Below are positions 9,425 through 22,900 of a stretch of DNA of 64,000 nt, in pieces (within the stretch, counting starts at the first letter, position 1; every line of letters starts with the position of its first letter). Source of the DNA: an uncultured Bacteroidota bacterium (GTDB taxonomy: Bacteria > Bacteroidota > Bacteroidia > Flavobacteriales > Flavobacteriaceae); the NCBI GenBank assembly GCA_902619855.1, contig CACNGE010000002.1:25575-89574 (forward strand), in the 5' to 3' direction. The position numbers were made by a program, and so were the translations under genes. A model generated the notes under the pieces. That model was given only the letters and a program-made list of their open reading frames with translations, did not search any database and had not been told where the DNA came from.

Positions 9425-10885
9425 TTACTTTATATATGAAAACGGAAAAATATAGCTCATTCCCATCTGGATCCCGATTCCTTGTGCATCGGCTGGAGTC
9501 GCAATGCCACCAAAATCATTTATTGCCATATGGAATTGCAAAGGTCCAAAACGAAATGCCGCAGCACAAGCCCAGACGGTATCGCCTCCAACGAACATCA
9601 TTGTAGGTGATAAGCTAAGTGCGTTTCGAATCCCTAAATTGGCAGAAAATGCATAGGTGTCTCGCTTGTAATAAGGAGTGGCGTAGTGGGCATACATTGC
9701 GCCAAAGTCAAGGTTTTTAAGCAAGCGAAACTCAGCACCCATCGAAATCGTATATGGCAATTTCTCTGTGTAGGAATCTTCTGTAAGCTGGAAACTAAAT
9801 TCATTTTTGATATCCTCTTTAAGCTCGTCTAATACATCCTCTGGGCTTTTGTAGTCGTCTGCCTGATCGTCAATCGAGTCACTGAAATCAGCCCCTGTGT
9901 AGCGATATGTTGTTTCAAGGGTTAGTTGTTTGATATCATTTTTCCATCGTATTTCGCCAATATCCGTAACAGCAGCACTCAATACAAGCTTTGGACTGAC
10001 AGTATAGACTAGTCCCAGATCTACCGCATAACCCGGATTGTCGGTTGAAAAGATTTGATTGGGGGAGCCTACACTGATATCATCAATTAAATCGTAAGTA
10101 TCTAAAGTAAACTCTATGGGTCCAGAAACTCGAATATCTGCTTCCGCACCTATTTCAAGGGTGTTGTCTGATTCTATTCCACGAAGAGACAAGGCAAACT
10201 TGTTTGTTGTGATGTTAAGTCCACCCAATAAATATTTTAGTCTTAATCCAGCCCATAGTTTGTCATCTATTTCTCTTGCATAGGTAGCACCCAGTTCTGA
10301 ATAAACAGAGCTGTTAATTCGAGCATGTCCTGTTGAGAAGTCCTGATCATAGAAAGGCGCATTTCCTTGGGTCAGCAATTCAACATAGTTTTTATCGAAG
10401 CTTAGCCCACCTGTTACACGCTGTCGAATTCCGAACCCAAAATAAGAACTTCTCTGTATTTTAATTTCATTATCAACTTTATATTCATTGGCAGTCCTTA
10501 CAAAACCAAACTGAACAAGAAGAACTTCTCCGCTAATATCAAGATAATTTTTATTACCCAAGGCCTTACGAAATCGATTAAAATCTAAAACTATAGAGTC
10601 TGCCAAATTTCCTGTCCCCTTTTGAATCAGGTCACTATATCTAAAATTCAAATTTGTTTCCAAGGCAAAGGATTGGATATCGATGTGTTTAGTTATGGAA
10701 TCCGCAACAAATAATATAGGATTAAAATGAAGCTTTGATGTATTGTTTTTCTGGTGATAAGTGGAATAACTAATTTGTGAGTAGCTCGAAGATATCATAA
10801 AAAGTAAAACGAAAGACAACCTACCTCGCACAAAATGTAAAGTTCTATTATTCATCAACATCGATTTTAACTTCAAGTTGGACAT
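9425..10885 (-). CDS. DUF5723-like predicted outer-membrane beta-barrel protein
   Basis: Signal peptide, repeated amphipathic strands, GLVYTVSPKLVLSAAVTDIGEIRW, C-terminal MGMSYIFPFSYIK; true start may be ATG 10855 or 10861. Confidence 0.75.
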   Translation of the reverse strand: MSNLKLKSMLMNNRTLHFVRGRLSFVLLFMISSSYSQISYSTYHQKNNTSKLHFNPILFVADSITKHIDIQSFALETNLNFRYSDLIQKGTGNLADSIVLDFNRFRKALGNKNYLDISGEVLLVQFGFVRTANEYKVDNEIKIQRSSYFGFGIRQRVTGGLSFDKNYVELLTQGNAPFYDQDFSTGHARINSSVYSELGATYAREIDDKLWAGLRLKYLLGGLNITTNKFALSLRGIESDNTLEIGAEADIRVSGPIEFTLDTYDLIDDISVGSPNQIFSTDNPGYAVDLGLVYTVSPKLVLSAAVTDIGEIRWKNDIKQLTLETTYRYTGADFSDSIDDQADDYKSPEDVLDELKEDIKNEFSFQLTEDSYTEKLPYTISMGAEFRLLKNLDFGAMYAHYATPYYKRDTYAFSANLGIRNALSLSPTMMFVGGDTVWACAAAFRFGPLQFHMAINDFGGIATPADAQGIGIQMGMSYIFPFSYIK

Positions 10886-12938
10886 TTAATTCGATTGTTG
10901 AATTGGCAGAAATTATAGCATTCTTAGTTTCGGCGTCGGAAGAGCTAATCATCAATTCAAAAGGAATACCGTTTACATCCGCTAAGTCCGTGATTTCGTC
11001 TTGAGTTAAAGAAATCGACATTCTTCCTGAAGCGGGCTCCGTCACCTCCCCGATGTCAGAAATAGGAGCGGGATTTAGCAATAAGGGGTCCAGCTCGAAA
11101 AATACATTTTTAGAGAGAGTATCAATCATTTGTGTATTTAATTGAACCTCGAGAGGTAGTTCTGAGCGATAATCAAAATGTAGCGTTGCTTCAAATATTT
11201 GGTCAAGATCACTTGTGTCAATCGGAGAATCGATGGTCAAGGTGTCTAAAATTTCTACATTGTTAATATTAAAATGCAAAGGCGTTTCAGCATAAATGTC
11301 AATCCAAAACTCGGACTCATCATGCAAAAAATTATCATTTACTGCATTTGGATTTACATCTAGGGTTGCATTAAGATTGAGTTTGTCATCTGGAATGAAC
11401 GATATGAATTCGTCCAGGTTGCTATTGGATTTATCATAGAACCATTCGGTTTGAGCAATCTCATATAGTTGTGTAGCTGCTTCAATAGGTTGATCATTAT
11501 TGTCTAAAACAAACTGGAATTGAGAGCCATCAGTTCTCTTCCCAAATAAATCGTAAGAAAATGACAACGGAATCCCAAAGCCGTTGTGTGCTGTAAATGT
11601 TAGTTTTGAGTCGGCAACACTTACTTTGTCATACAAATCGGTGAGTTTTTGATTAATTTGAATTGAATCTGAAACAATGTGTTGTTTGGTAGTAAAGTTT
11701 CCATACACATACTCAAAATCAACAACATCAAATAAAGCTTTATAATGCAAATCCCGATTTGCTTCAAGTATGTCACCTTGCTGTAGATCGATCGTCAAAT
11801 CATAGTCAATTGAAAATTGGCTACTGCCTGTGACTGGATCTGTAGTGAATTCAATAGCTGTGTTTTTTAAATCCTCCAAAAAAACTTGTGTTTGATTGTT
11901 TCCAAGAACTGTATAATGTAATTGAAGAGGTAGTCCATCAACAGTAAGGTCATCGCTGTTAATATGTAACTCAATAGTATGATCAATTTCATTGACGAAT
12001 TCTAACTTCATAATACTTTCTTCAAGATACATCTGTGCAAGTGATATATCACCACTTTCATCAAGTTCTATTGATGTTGAAAAGGAATAGTTAAAACTTT
12101 GAGCTTGATTTAATTCCAACTGATCAACGCTTGCATCGAATAAGCTGAATTGAGTGTCAATAAACTGGCTTTGACTATCGACTATAATTGTTTGGGTACT
12201 TCCAAGAGATTGGATATCCATGCGAGCTTCTAATTTTTTAGAAATTATCAAACCGTCAATTTGAATAAAAGACATTTCTGAAGTATTTTTTGCTATCGAA
12301 AAGGTTTCAGAAGATGTTATCAGTTGGTTGTTTTCATCGTAAATTAATATTCTTACATCCGCATCAATCGGAAACTCATTTGTAACCGTAAATTCTATTG
12401 AACCATCAAAAAATCTGACACTTTGATATGGCTCATTATAAAAATCTATGGTTCCCAGAGTAATTGTAGACTGAAATGAAGGATTCACTATTGTTGTGCC
12501 ATCAGGAATTTGAGTAACTTCGCTCATCGAAATCCGATTAAAATAATTGGTTGTATTTTCCAATTCTACTGCAGACAAAGTGTATGTAGACTCAACTTCG
12601 GAAGAAAGCTCTGTTGGGTCATAAATATCCTCAATTGAGGTTTCTACCAGTCTTTGAATCGAATCGGAAACATAAATAGTCGCATAATCATCTCTTTCAT
12701 AATCAACGTTGAAATCTAGACGATCGAGAAAAGAGTTGAGTTGAATATCGGCTTTAGCAACTGGAAGTTTTAAACTAGGTGTCAAGCCTGTATCATTACT
12801 TAGTTTATCGAGCTCGAATAATTCGGTGTCACAAGACAGTTGTATTCCCAAACAAAATAATAAAAAAAATACTAAAGGTTTTATTAGTTGACGCAAGGTT
12901 AATAGTTTTGATAAAATTATATAAAACAAGTATTGCAA
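10848..12938 (-). CDS. Large predicted lipoprotein of unknown function
   Basis: Hydrophobic N-terminus ending in LGIQLSC lipobox-like sequence; 696 aa beta-rich composition; overlaps the downstream barrel gene. Confidence 0.8.
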   Translation of the reverse strand: MQYLFYIILSKLLTLRQLIKPLVFFLLFCLGIQLSCDTELFELDKLSNDTGLTPSLKLPVAKADIQLNSFLDRLDFNVDYERDDYATIYVSDSIQRLVETSIEDIYDPTELSSEVESTYTLSAVELENTTNYFNRISMSEVTQIPDGTTIVNPSFQSTITLGTIDFYNEPYQSVRFFDGSIEFTVTNEFPIDADVRILIYDENNQLITSSETFSIAKNTSEMSFIQIDGLIISKKLEARMDIQSLGSTQTIIVDSQSQFIDTQFSLFDASVDQLELNQAQSFNYSFSTSIELDESGDISLAQMYLEESIMKLEFVNEIDHTIELHINSDDLTVDGLPLQLHYTVLGNNQTQVFLEDLKNTAIEFTTDPVTGSSQFSIDYDLTIDLQQGDILEANRDLHYKALFDVVDFEYVYGNFTTKQHIVSDSIQINQKLTDLYDKVSVADSKLTFTAHNGFGIPLSFSYDLFGKRTDGSQFQFVLDNNDQPIEAATQLYEIAQTEWFYDKSNSNLDEFISFIPDDKLNLNATLDVNPNAVNDNFLHDESEFWIDIYAETPLHFNINNVEILDTLTIDSPIDTSDLDQIFEATLHFDYRSELPLEVQLNTQMIDTLSKNVFFELDPLLLNPAPISDIGEVTEPASGRMSISLTQDEITDLADVNGIPFELMISSSDAETKNAIISANSTIELNVQLEVKIDVDE

Positions 12939-12955
12939 TCGCCGTTAATTGGGTC

Positions 12956-13966
12956 TTACATATTATTTGTACTAAAGCGCTTATAATTCCCCCTTCGATT
13001 TTGGGAAAATCGGTCGAAATCCATAGTCACACCAATTTGAACAATAGATGGCGGATTGTATGTGGTTTGTGAGCTCGGAAATGTATAGGTTAAATCGACC
13101 CGATAATTATCGGAGGAGAAACCTGTTATAAAACCAAATTCGAGTGAGTTATTTTCTTTGTATTTTGCCAAAGACTGTAAAATTCCCAAAGTAAATCCAT
13201 CCATTTGTAGTTCTTGAGATGAATAGATTCTCAAGTTTTCTCCAGCTTGTTGTGCATATAAATATGTCAACATGTATGAATTGTCAGGGAGGAAACTTCT
13301 TCCGTATTGGTTCACATTAAATTCCAGAGCAGCTTGAAGAGAAAATGAAATTTCTTTTTCAAGCTCAGACTCGTTATTAAAAGACACATTGGGGGTGTTA
13401 ATGTGATCTAAGCTCAATCCAATCAAAAATCTTTCATTGTAAATAAGAGCTGAAGCGCCAATATCAAAGTAGTTTGTTGCTGGAGAAAAATCGGCCAGTG
13501 GATCTCTGGAAACTCCTGAAATTGTTCCGAGGGTAAGGTCAATTTGATCTTGAAAAATTAGAGCACCTCGATCGATATTATCAGATCCTATTCCAAGCGT
13601 TAAAGCGCCAAGGATATAGGTGTCAAAGTTGATTGGAATTTTGTAAATATAACTTAGGTCAATATTATTTTCTGTCAGGCCTAGATTTGTTAAACTAAAT
13701 GAGTTCACGTCGAGTCCAATACTAAAATTCATTTCTTCAAAAGCAAAATTTCCGTAAAGGTATTTGTTGTCAATGTATGATGTCCCTTCTCCAAAATTAA
13801 ATTGACTGTAATAAACTCCTGCTTTTGACACCATGTTAATTCCATGGTAGCTAGGGTTGATAAACTGCATGTTACGGGAAGATGAAATAAATCTTTCCTG
13901 AGCAAATGCGGATAAATTTGCAAACAATAAAAATAAACTAATATGAACTATTTTCACTTTCATCAT
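12956..13966 (-). CDS. PorP/SprF family type IX secretion system-associated membrane protein
   Basis: FAQERFISSSRNMQFINPSYHGINMVSKAGVYYSQF N-terminus and multiple barrel strands; start overlaps the giant gene stop by 4 bp. Confidence 0.88.
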   Translation of the reverse strand: MMKVKIVHISLFLLFANLSAFAQERFISSSRNMQFINPSYHGINMVSKAGVYYSQFNFGEGTSYIDNKYLYGNFAFEEMNFSIGLDVNSFSLTNLGLTENNIDLSYIYKIPINFDTYILGALTLGIGSDNIDRGALIFQDQIDLTLGTISGVSRDPLADFSPATNYFDIGASALIYNERFLIGLSLDHINTPNVSFNNESELEKEISFSLQAALEFNVNQYGRSFLPDNSYMLTYLYAQQAGENLRIYSSQELQMDGFTLGILQSLAKYKENNSLEFGFITGFSSDNYRVDLTYTFPSSQTTYNPPSIVQIGVTMDFDRFSQNRRGNYKRFSTNNM

Positions 13967-16900
13967 TCAATTAAAAATACTGTTCCTGTGCGTGTTACCA
14001 ATTCCTCATTGATTCTTGTACCTATAATTTTATATATATAGAAATTGGATGATGGGTCCGAGTTTTCTCCATCCCATCCCATGATTTCAATCGTGCCATT
14101 TGGAGATAAGTTGTCTTCAGAGACAAACTCTTGATAAATCAATATTCCTTGATTATTATATATATAAAATTCAACTGCTTTAAGCCCAGTAAATACTGGT
14201 CCTATAATTTCGTTAATGTTATCTCCGTTAGGACTAAATGCGTTTGGCATCAAAATCGTGTAACCTTTACCGATTATGATTTCTTTAGTTGATGAAGTAT
14301 AACAGCCTGAGGCATTATAGACATATACAGTAACCGTGTAAGTACCATCTGCAAAATATTGATGGGATACTCTCTCACCAGCAGCTATAGGTGATGCGTC
14401 TCCAAAATCCCATTCGACTCGATAGTAGCTTGTATTACCAGCAAGTGTAAATAACACATTACTTCGTTCACTTATAGTACCATATTTCTCTAGTTCTGGA
14501 CTAGAGTAATTTATGATTGGAGTGATAACATTAGTATCCAACAGATCTTGGGCAACCACAACCCCACAACCAGTAGCATTTCGAATTTCAAAAGAGCCAT
14601 TACTGTTCGGGTTCTGGATTAGCACACGATAAGTGTTGATAGCAAATTCGGCAGCAATAATTTCAACATCGGTGCTAGGGACACGAACACCATCATATAT
14701 AAAGTAAATATCACCAGCACTTTGGTTCACATCAATATCAATGTAACCACCACTCAGCGAGCAATAAGTGTCATCTACACGTACTGAACCATATAAAATT
14801 TGATCCTTGGGCAACTCAAAAATCCTTTCCTCGATACACATATCAGGATTATTTCGAAGACTCTCTAAGTCATTCGATTCTATATCATTTAAGTCAGGTC
14901 CCTCAACTACGGTTAAACGATAAATACCTTCATCGAGACCGGATGCAAGACTGCTTCCTTTAAGTCTATCGATTCTGGTCCAGGTACCTGCTGAGCAAGA
15001 TGAAGTACCTCCAGATATCGTAACAGGAGCAATTGGTTGAGTACTTGGATCGAGGTCATGATCTAAAGTAGCCTCGGCACTAACTGTGTTTGGAATAGCA
15101 CAAATTTGGTAAATTCCATTCGCTGAAAACTCCCCTCTAATAATATTGTTTTTAACATCTAACCCATCGCAACTTTGATATCTAACTATTCCAAATGAGT
15201 AATTTGTATCATTATCTGCGTCATCAATAATACCATTAGCATTATCATCAGTACCAGGTTCGTCAAGAATCCCATCATTATTTTTGTCAGCATCAATTAT
15301 ATCAAAAATTCCATCATTGTCATTATCACGTAATCTTATAGTGTATGTGGTACAACTCTGATTTTCTTGTAATACTTCCCAAATGAAATTTCTATAGAAA
15401 TTATCATTTCCTCCATTTACTGTTACTGATATTAAACCATCTTCGGAGCCAGTGCATGTAACAGGCCTGATTTCATTCTCAATAATATTGATTGGTTCAG
15501 GTTCAGTAATTGTGTAAGTTTGCGTTATTGAGCAACCTCTTGCCCCTTGTGCTTCGACCTCAACAATATAAGTCCCTTTGGATAAATTTTTGATATGATT
15601 GTTTTGCGTGGTGTTAACGTAATTGTTTGGACCATTCCAGACATAGTTGTAAACTGTTGTCGATGACCCACCTTCTAAATTAACCAAAATTTCTCCATCA
15701 TTACTGTCATAACAGGTGATGTTTTTTACAAAAGATGCGCCACTTGGGTTACCTACGTCTAGTGGGTTTTGGACCTCAATAGCTGGCTTAATGTCAAAAC
15801 TGGGTTCAACATTGATATTAATAATAATCTCTTGAGACTGACATCCATTTGTATTGGTTCCAACTACTGTAATAGTACGATTGGGGTTACCTAACTGCAA
15901 ATCATCAACCTGACCTCTAATTTTTAATACTCCAGGAGTTGCATTATCCGTGTACAATCCAGCTGGCATTCCACTTACAGATGGGGGTAAACTATTTTCG
16001 TACCCAATATTTATTGGTAGAATATCTTCTCCAACACAAACAGTCTGGTTTTGTGACAAACTTGTGCTAAGTAAGCTTAATTCTGCATTCGCCTTTACAG
16101 TAATTGATCCTGATTGCTCCTGCTGATTACAGCCATTGCTGTTCAGTGCTTTAATAGTATAATCAAATGTAGTGTCTGTAAGGACAGCTATATTTGGTGT
16201 ACCAGTAATATCCAACCTAGAAATTTTGTCAGGATCGATTAGATCATAGACCTTTTCAATTTCTAATCCTGAAGGCAAACCATTCCAAATCACATCAACT
16301 GCTCCACCTGCAAAAGAATAAGTAATATCTTCAATAGCAAACCCTTGACAAACATCCTGAATTCTAGTTTGAGCTGGAGATTCCAAATTAACTTCGGCAT
16401 CAGGCTCAATAGATATGGTAACAGTTTGAGGGTCAGGTGTACAACTATTGCCAATTGATTCAACAACAAACGTTTTGATGGTCAGCTCGTCGACATCTGT
16501 TGATATTGGTATACCACTAATTAATAATTCGTCTCCGTTAATTATCCAATCAAGACCTGGAGGTATATTTACAGGACTGGCTGAAACAGCACCTTCGCTA
16601 AATTTGAACGTAATTGGTTCAATAGCTTCCCCTTCACATATAGTTTGGTTATTTGATCCTTGTGTTCTAACCAGCTTATGCCCTTTTTGTACACTTAAAC
16701 TACCTGTTATCTCAATTGACTCGCATCCCTTTGATTGATTGATTGATTTTATAGAATAGTTATATGTTTGATCATTAGCAAATCCGTCAACTGCTCCCTG
16801 TAATGTATAAATGCCATTTGCTGTATCAGTTTCTTCCAAATAAACAGAACCAGGAGGGGAAATATTATTATCCCAGACAATTACAGGATTTGTGGCTCCA

Positions 16901-19900
16901 TCAAATATTCTAAATTCTATTGGAGCAATTGAATCTCCCTCACAAATTCCTGTCTGAACACGTGACCCTGAGCTTATTTGAATACTCGGCTTTTTAATCA
17001 TTCGGACTGATAAGGTATCAACTTTAGCATTACAACTATCAGAATTATTAATAGATTGAACAACAAACTCTAAATTTTCATCCTGTGTCAATAGCATCGT
17101 GGGAGAACCACTAATTGTAACGGTATTGTTGTTGGAATCAGTATCAACTCTTAAGCCAGCGGGTAGACCAATAACTTGAGCAGATGTAGCACCTCCGCCC
17201 CACTGATATACAATTTGTTGTATATCTTCTCCCTCACATATTTCTTGTTCTGCTGGTCCAATATTTCGAGTTAGTTGATGACTGTTTTCAACAGTAATTG
17301 TTCCTTGAATAGAATCTGATTGACAATTAGTTAAAGAGTTAAATGCTGTAAGGGTGTATGTGTATACTGTATCTTCGGTTACACCTGTTGGAGTTCCACT
17401 GAATCTGAATATTGGATTAGATGGAATAGTAAAGTCAACAGGATCATCGATAATTCCCGAAGGATTTTTGTCCCATGATACGTTAACTTCATTAGCTCCA
17501 TCTAAAAGTCCAAATTCGATATTTGGCAGAGATTCACCTTCGCATACTATATAGTTAAGTGCTGCATTAGCAAATCTTGGTTTTGGAGTTAAATTTATTT
17601 TAATTGTATCAATAACTTTTTCACATAAACCGCCACTTCCAAGAGTTTGAATAGTGAACACTTTTTGTGTGTCAGCACTAATTTGAGAAGTTGGAGTCCC
17701 AGAAATAGTTATTGTTTTGTTTGATGAATCAATGAATGGAGTCAAACCAGATGGTAAAGTCGACGTTTGTACTGAACTTGCACCACCAGAATACTCATAC
17801 ACTATAGGGTTAATATCACTTCCTTCACAAATGTCTTGTAGGTTTGATCCACTTATAAGATTTAATTCGTGTTTATTTTCAACATATACAGTCCCAAGAA
17901 CTGGAACAGATTCACATTGTGATGTAATATCTTTCATGATCAGTGAATAATCAAGAGACAAATTATCAGTAATATTATCAATCGTCCCCTTAATTCTCCA
18001 AACATTATTAGTATCAGGTTCTACAATTAAATTATTTCCAACAAGGTTTTGACTCCACGATATAATTGGCTGAACATTTGAGGAAGCTTCAAACTCAATT
18101 TCAATATATTCCCCTTCACATTTGCTAGCAGTAGCAGATGGAGATGTTCGCACAAGTGTCGGAAGTGGGGTAACTTTAAATTCCCCAGACTCTGATTCTT
18201 GTACCAAATTTCCGCTAGTGTCTGTACATCCGTTAGGGGTAGTAGTTAATATGGTGAAACTCACAATATTTTGATTTATCGTTCCGTCTCCATTTATATC
18301 AATTGCACTTGCGGATCCATCAATAGTGATAACTGATCCAGAGTCATTAACACTAATTCCAGAGGGTTTTTGATTATTTGTAACTGTAGGGTTTCCAATT
18401 TCATATACACTCCAAGAAACATCAGCATCTGCAATCCCAGGGGTATATCTATAGCTAATTGGTTGTAAATTTGAATTCCCGCATATTTCCTGATTTGCAG
18501 TTAATGGTGCAGACTCTAAAATAATATCATAATTTTTATCTAAATAAATTGTACCTGTGAAAGTTTCTGTACATCCATACTCTGATTCTAAAACAATTTC
18601 GTAATTATATTCATTTTCACTATTTGAATTTGAAGGGGTACCCTCTAAAATATATACAGTTGGATCATCAGGGTGAGGTGTAGGTTGAGAGATTCCTATT
18701 GGAAGACCTGTTGCTACAGGGGCATTATTTGTACCATCAACTTTGATGAAAATTGGTTTAAGTGGTATAGATTCGCAAAGTGCTTGATTTTTATTTCCAG
18801 TAAATTCTAGACTGCCACTAATGTCAAGTTGATTACCATATAAAGACAATGTTGGACTTTGTGATATAAAAAATGAGCCGCCTGGGTTTGTAGTCAATGC
18901 TGTGGTGCAAGCATTTGCCTGACTTGATATATCAATTTCAAAAGAATAACTTCTACGTACATTTGGTCCAGAGCTAGGGGCTCCACTTATAATAAGCTTG
19001 GATTGATTGAAATCCCAGTAAGGTACAAATCCTGGTGGATTAATCCCTGAAATATCAGCAGGTCCATCAGGTGCGCCTGAAATATCATAATCCTGAGTAG
19101 TGTATGTAATTGGAAGTGGAGCAGTAAGATTATCACTTAAGAAAAACGTGAAAGAAACATTTTCACCCTCACAGTAAATTTCATTATTTAAATTCAAGTT
19201 ACTTGGCTCAACTGGTGATGGGGCATCGACAATAATTGATCCTGATTGTGGTAGGCCCTCACAACCACTTGAGTCAATTGGGATTATTGTATATGTAAAT
19301 GTAGAGCTAGCTTCACCTGGTTGAACAACAGGACTTCCTGAGATTACAAAAGGATTAGCATTTTGATTGTAATCAATACCTATTGGTTTTGCTCCAGTTG
19401 ACCATGAAATCATCACTGAAACTCCAGTATTGTCATACTCAATAGGTATAATATCATCGCCACTACATATAGGTCCTTGGTTCTCACTAGAACTAACAGA
19501 ACTTAATGAAAGAGTAGGAGGCGCTCTAAGTGTTAGAGAACCTTGAGCTAAAATATCTGTTGTGAAACAACTCTCAGTATCAGCATACTTTATTTGGTAG
19601 GTATAAATACCCGCTTGAGTGGCATCAGTATATTTACCTGAAGTTGTTACCACGTTAGAAAGTTGATCAAATGAAAAATTACTAATTGGCAGATTTAAAG
19701 CTGATATCTCGTTAGCTCCATCAAAAAATGTTATTTCAAGCTCTGATTGTAGGTTTTTAGCTCCTCCATCTAGTAAATAAACAATATCTACTATATCATC
19801 ACCCAAACACAATTCTTGCGCTTCAGTACTTGTCGCAGAGTCAAGCGTTAGTAATGGTTCAGAGTATATTTCAATGTCTTTATTTAGGGTAATGACTTGA

Positions 19901-22900
19901 CCCGAGCAACCATTAGTGGCAGTGACTGTAATCGACTCGTCAACATTTTGTGTATAGTTTTCAAAAGACACGTGAATTGTCTTTCCATCACCAATGGTGT
20001 CAACTAAGGTAGCATTACTAGGGATTGTCCAGTTGTATGTAATCGCATTATCCAAGTTAGTTATAGAAAATTCCTCAAAAGCTGCATCTGTACAAATCGG
20101 ATTATCACCTCCTGAAATTGATGCCCCTGAATTAATCAAATCACTTGCTACAATCAATTCTTTTGTTAATATAACAGTACGAGGGTTACAGTTAAAATTG
20201 TAAACTCCATTTCTTCCATCAGGCATGGTGTAACTTACAGCAGGTAAGGACTTTAATGTAACATGAAGCTCAAGAGTTACGTTTGAATCAGTTGTGCTTG
20301 GAACGTATACTGCTCCCAGTAATGAAGTTGGATTTGTAATATCCCCATTAGCTCCAGCACCCTTTTTCCATTCAATACTTTCAATATCGCTTCCATCAAT
20401 ATCTAAAAATACATCATTGTTAATATTAATTGGGAACGATTCACCAGAACAAATACTACCCAGCTCACCAGCAGATGAATTGGATTCATTAACTCCTTCA
20501 CTAATGGTAATAGTTACATCATCCACTCCACTTACACTACACTGTCCCGAACCTGATGAAGTGATTCTAAGCGTTACCGATCCATCAGAAATATCTTCTG
20601 GCTGTAATGTATATCTGACATCAGCATCACCAATTTCTGTAATCCCTGTAGTTGTTTCCGTTCCGTCTAAATTGACTTTAACCCAAGAACTTGAATTAAA
20701 ACGACTTGACCAACCATTGATATCAATGACCCCACCATTGTAAGTCGAACAAAACTCGAAGTCTGGTCCTGCATAAACATCAACAATTGGGTCAATTTGA
20801 ACAAGAACATAATCGTCGTCATTTCCACAGACATTACTTGCTCCGGTAGACTCCAAAATCAATTTGACTTCGCCATTAGCAATATCTTGAGGACCAGGAG
20901 TATATATTGGAAGCAAACTATTTGGATAATCAAACGACCCATCAGCAGGAACATCTGGTCCACCTGTAACTCTGCGAACAGCTCGCCAAACAACATTATT
21001 AATGGATATACCCGAAATCTGAGCACCAGAAACTTGAAAGTCCTCTCCCTCGCATATTGACCCTGGGCTTCCAGCATCAATGATAACCTCGTCGACAAAA
21101 CGAATTTCAAAGATTTTAGTGTCGATGAAGTTAGGGCAATCACCTTGTCCATTAACGGTGAGTTGAAGAAATACCGAATTGTCGAAGTCATTTCCAGCAG
21201 GAATATAAATTGGGGTATTTGTAGTTTCTGTTCCAGGCTGAATTTCTCCCTGCCCCTTGTAACTATTTACAGGGTCAGGATACCTAACAATTGTCCACAA
21301 TATATCGTCTGGACTTAGTGGATCTACAGATAACTTACCTGCATTAATATAGTTTACCCCTGTAATTTGAACTTGTGGATCTGATTCACAAACAGAAAAC
21401 AAAGTGTTATTTGTAGTAATCACTGGGCGTTTAATCAAATCTAAAACAATTGACTTATCTACTGGATCACAGTCACCTTCGTTGCTTACAGTAATAGTTA
21501 ATGTAACTTTTCCATTGTTAAAATCTGTTTCTGTTGGAAAATAACTTGCAGGTTGAGTAATATCCCCATTATTCAAGAAATATCCAGAACCTATATAACC
21601 ATCAATTGTGTTAGGGGATATAGTCCAATTTGATGTCGTTACATTTTCATAAACAACACCATCTAAAAGAATAGAATCTTCACCTTCACAAATTTCAAGA
21701 TTTTCTGTCAATGTCACTCCCTCAATCTGATAGTCAACACTTGCAGGCTGCGAAAATTCTACTTCAAATTTATCTTCTACTGTTTTTGCGCTACATCCTC
21801 CTTCCCCATATACAATTACAGTTAGGGTAACAATACGATTGAAATCTGAGCCTTCTGGTTTGTATATTGGTTTTAAAATATTGCTGTTTACAAAATCGCC
21901 CTCTCCGTCGTGTGACCACTCGACTTGTGAATAATTGAATGCTTTAATTTCGCTTGAAAGCAAACTCAAATCTAGATCTTGTAAAGCACAATGCTCATAA
22001 TTATCAAACGGAATATCAACAGTTGGTGATTTGTTAATCGTAAATCGAATTTCATCGCTTGCTTCTGAACAACCATCTTTTCCAACAGCACTCAGGGTAA
22101 GAATAATTGGATCAGCAGCAGAGTCGCGACTCAAATCAGAGACTGAAGGAATATAGGTTCGGTTGAGGGGATCTCCCTCAAAAGTACCTGATCCTGTAGT
22201 GCTCCATGCAAAACTGACTTCATTCGAAACAATCGCATTTTCAAGAATAATGACTGGACTGTCATCACATACAAAAATCTCTTCAGGACCTGCATCAACT
22301 ATTGGAGCAAGATTAAATTCAATATTGACGACATCAATAGCATTTTGGGGACAATTAACTCCAATTGGTTCAGCTGTAACAATCACATCTACAGAACCAC
22401 TTTCTTTGTCCTCATTTGTTGGTTGGAAATAAATATTAAATACTTCGCCCTCATCACCATTTAAGTTTAATTCAGAACTTTCAATTGTAAGATCAATGTC
22501 AGTATAGAACGTCCCTGCAGCATTAATAGTACTGAACGAAACTTTTGAACTATTACTAGTTGTTCCTTGGATTAAGACATAATCATCATCATTACAAGCA
22601 AACATTTGACCTGACAAGGGTTCTAAACTAACACTGGGCTCATCTACAATTCTTAGGGTATAGTCAATGAACGATGAGAATGTACATTCACCAACAGCGT
22701 CATAGGTGAGGGTAATAATCACATCACCAGTTTCATTGGCCGCAGGAATATATGTTGGTGTTAAACTTGTTTTAGTGCTTTTTTCTAAAATACCATTCCC
22801 AGACTTAACATACCACAATACATTCTGATAGTAATCTACTTCTGGATTTGGACTTGTGTTTAAAGTATATGAGTTGTCACCCTTACAAACTTCCTCGGAA

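Noticed and set aside
20294-20743. 149-aa plus-strand ORF opposite the giant adhesin gene
   Set aside because: Same reasoning: spurious antisense frame
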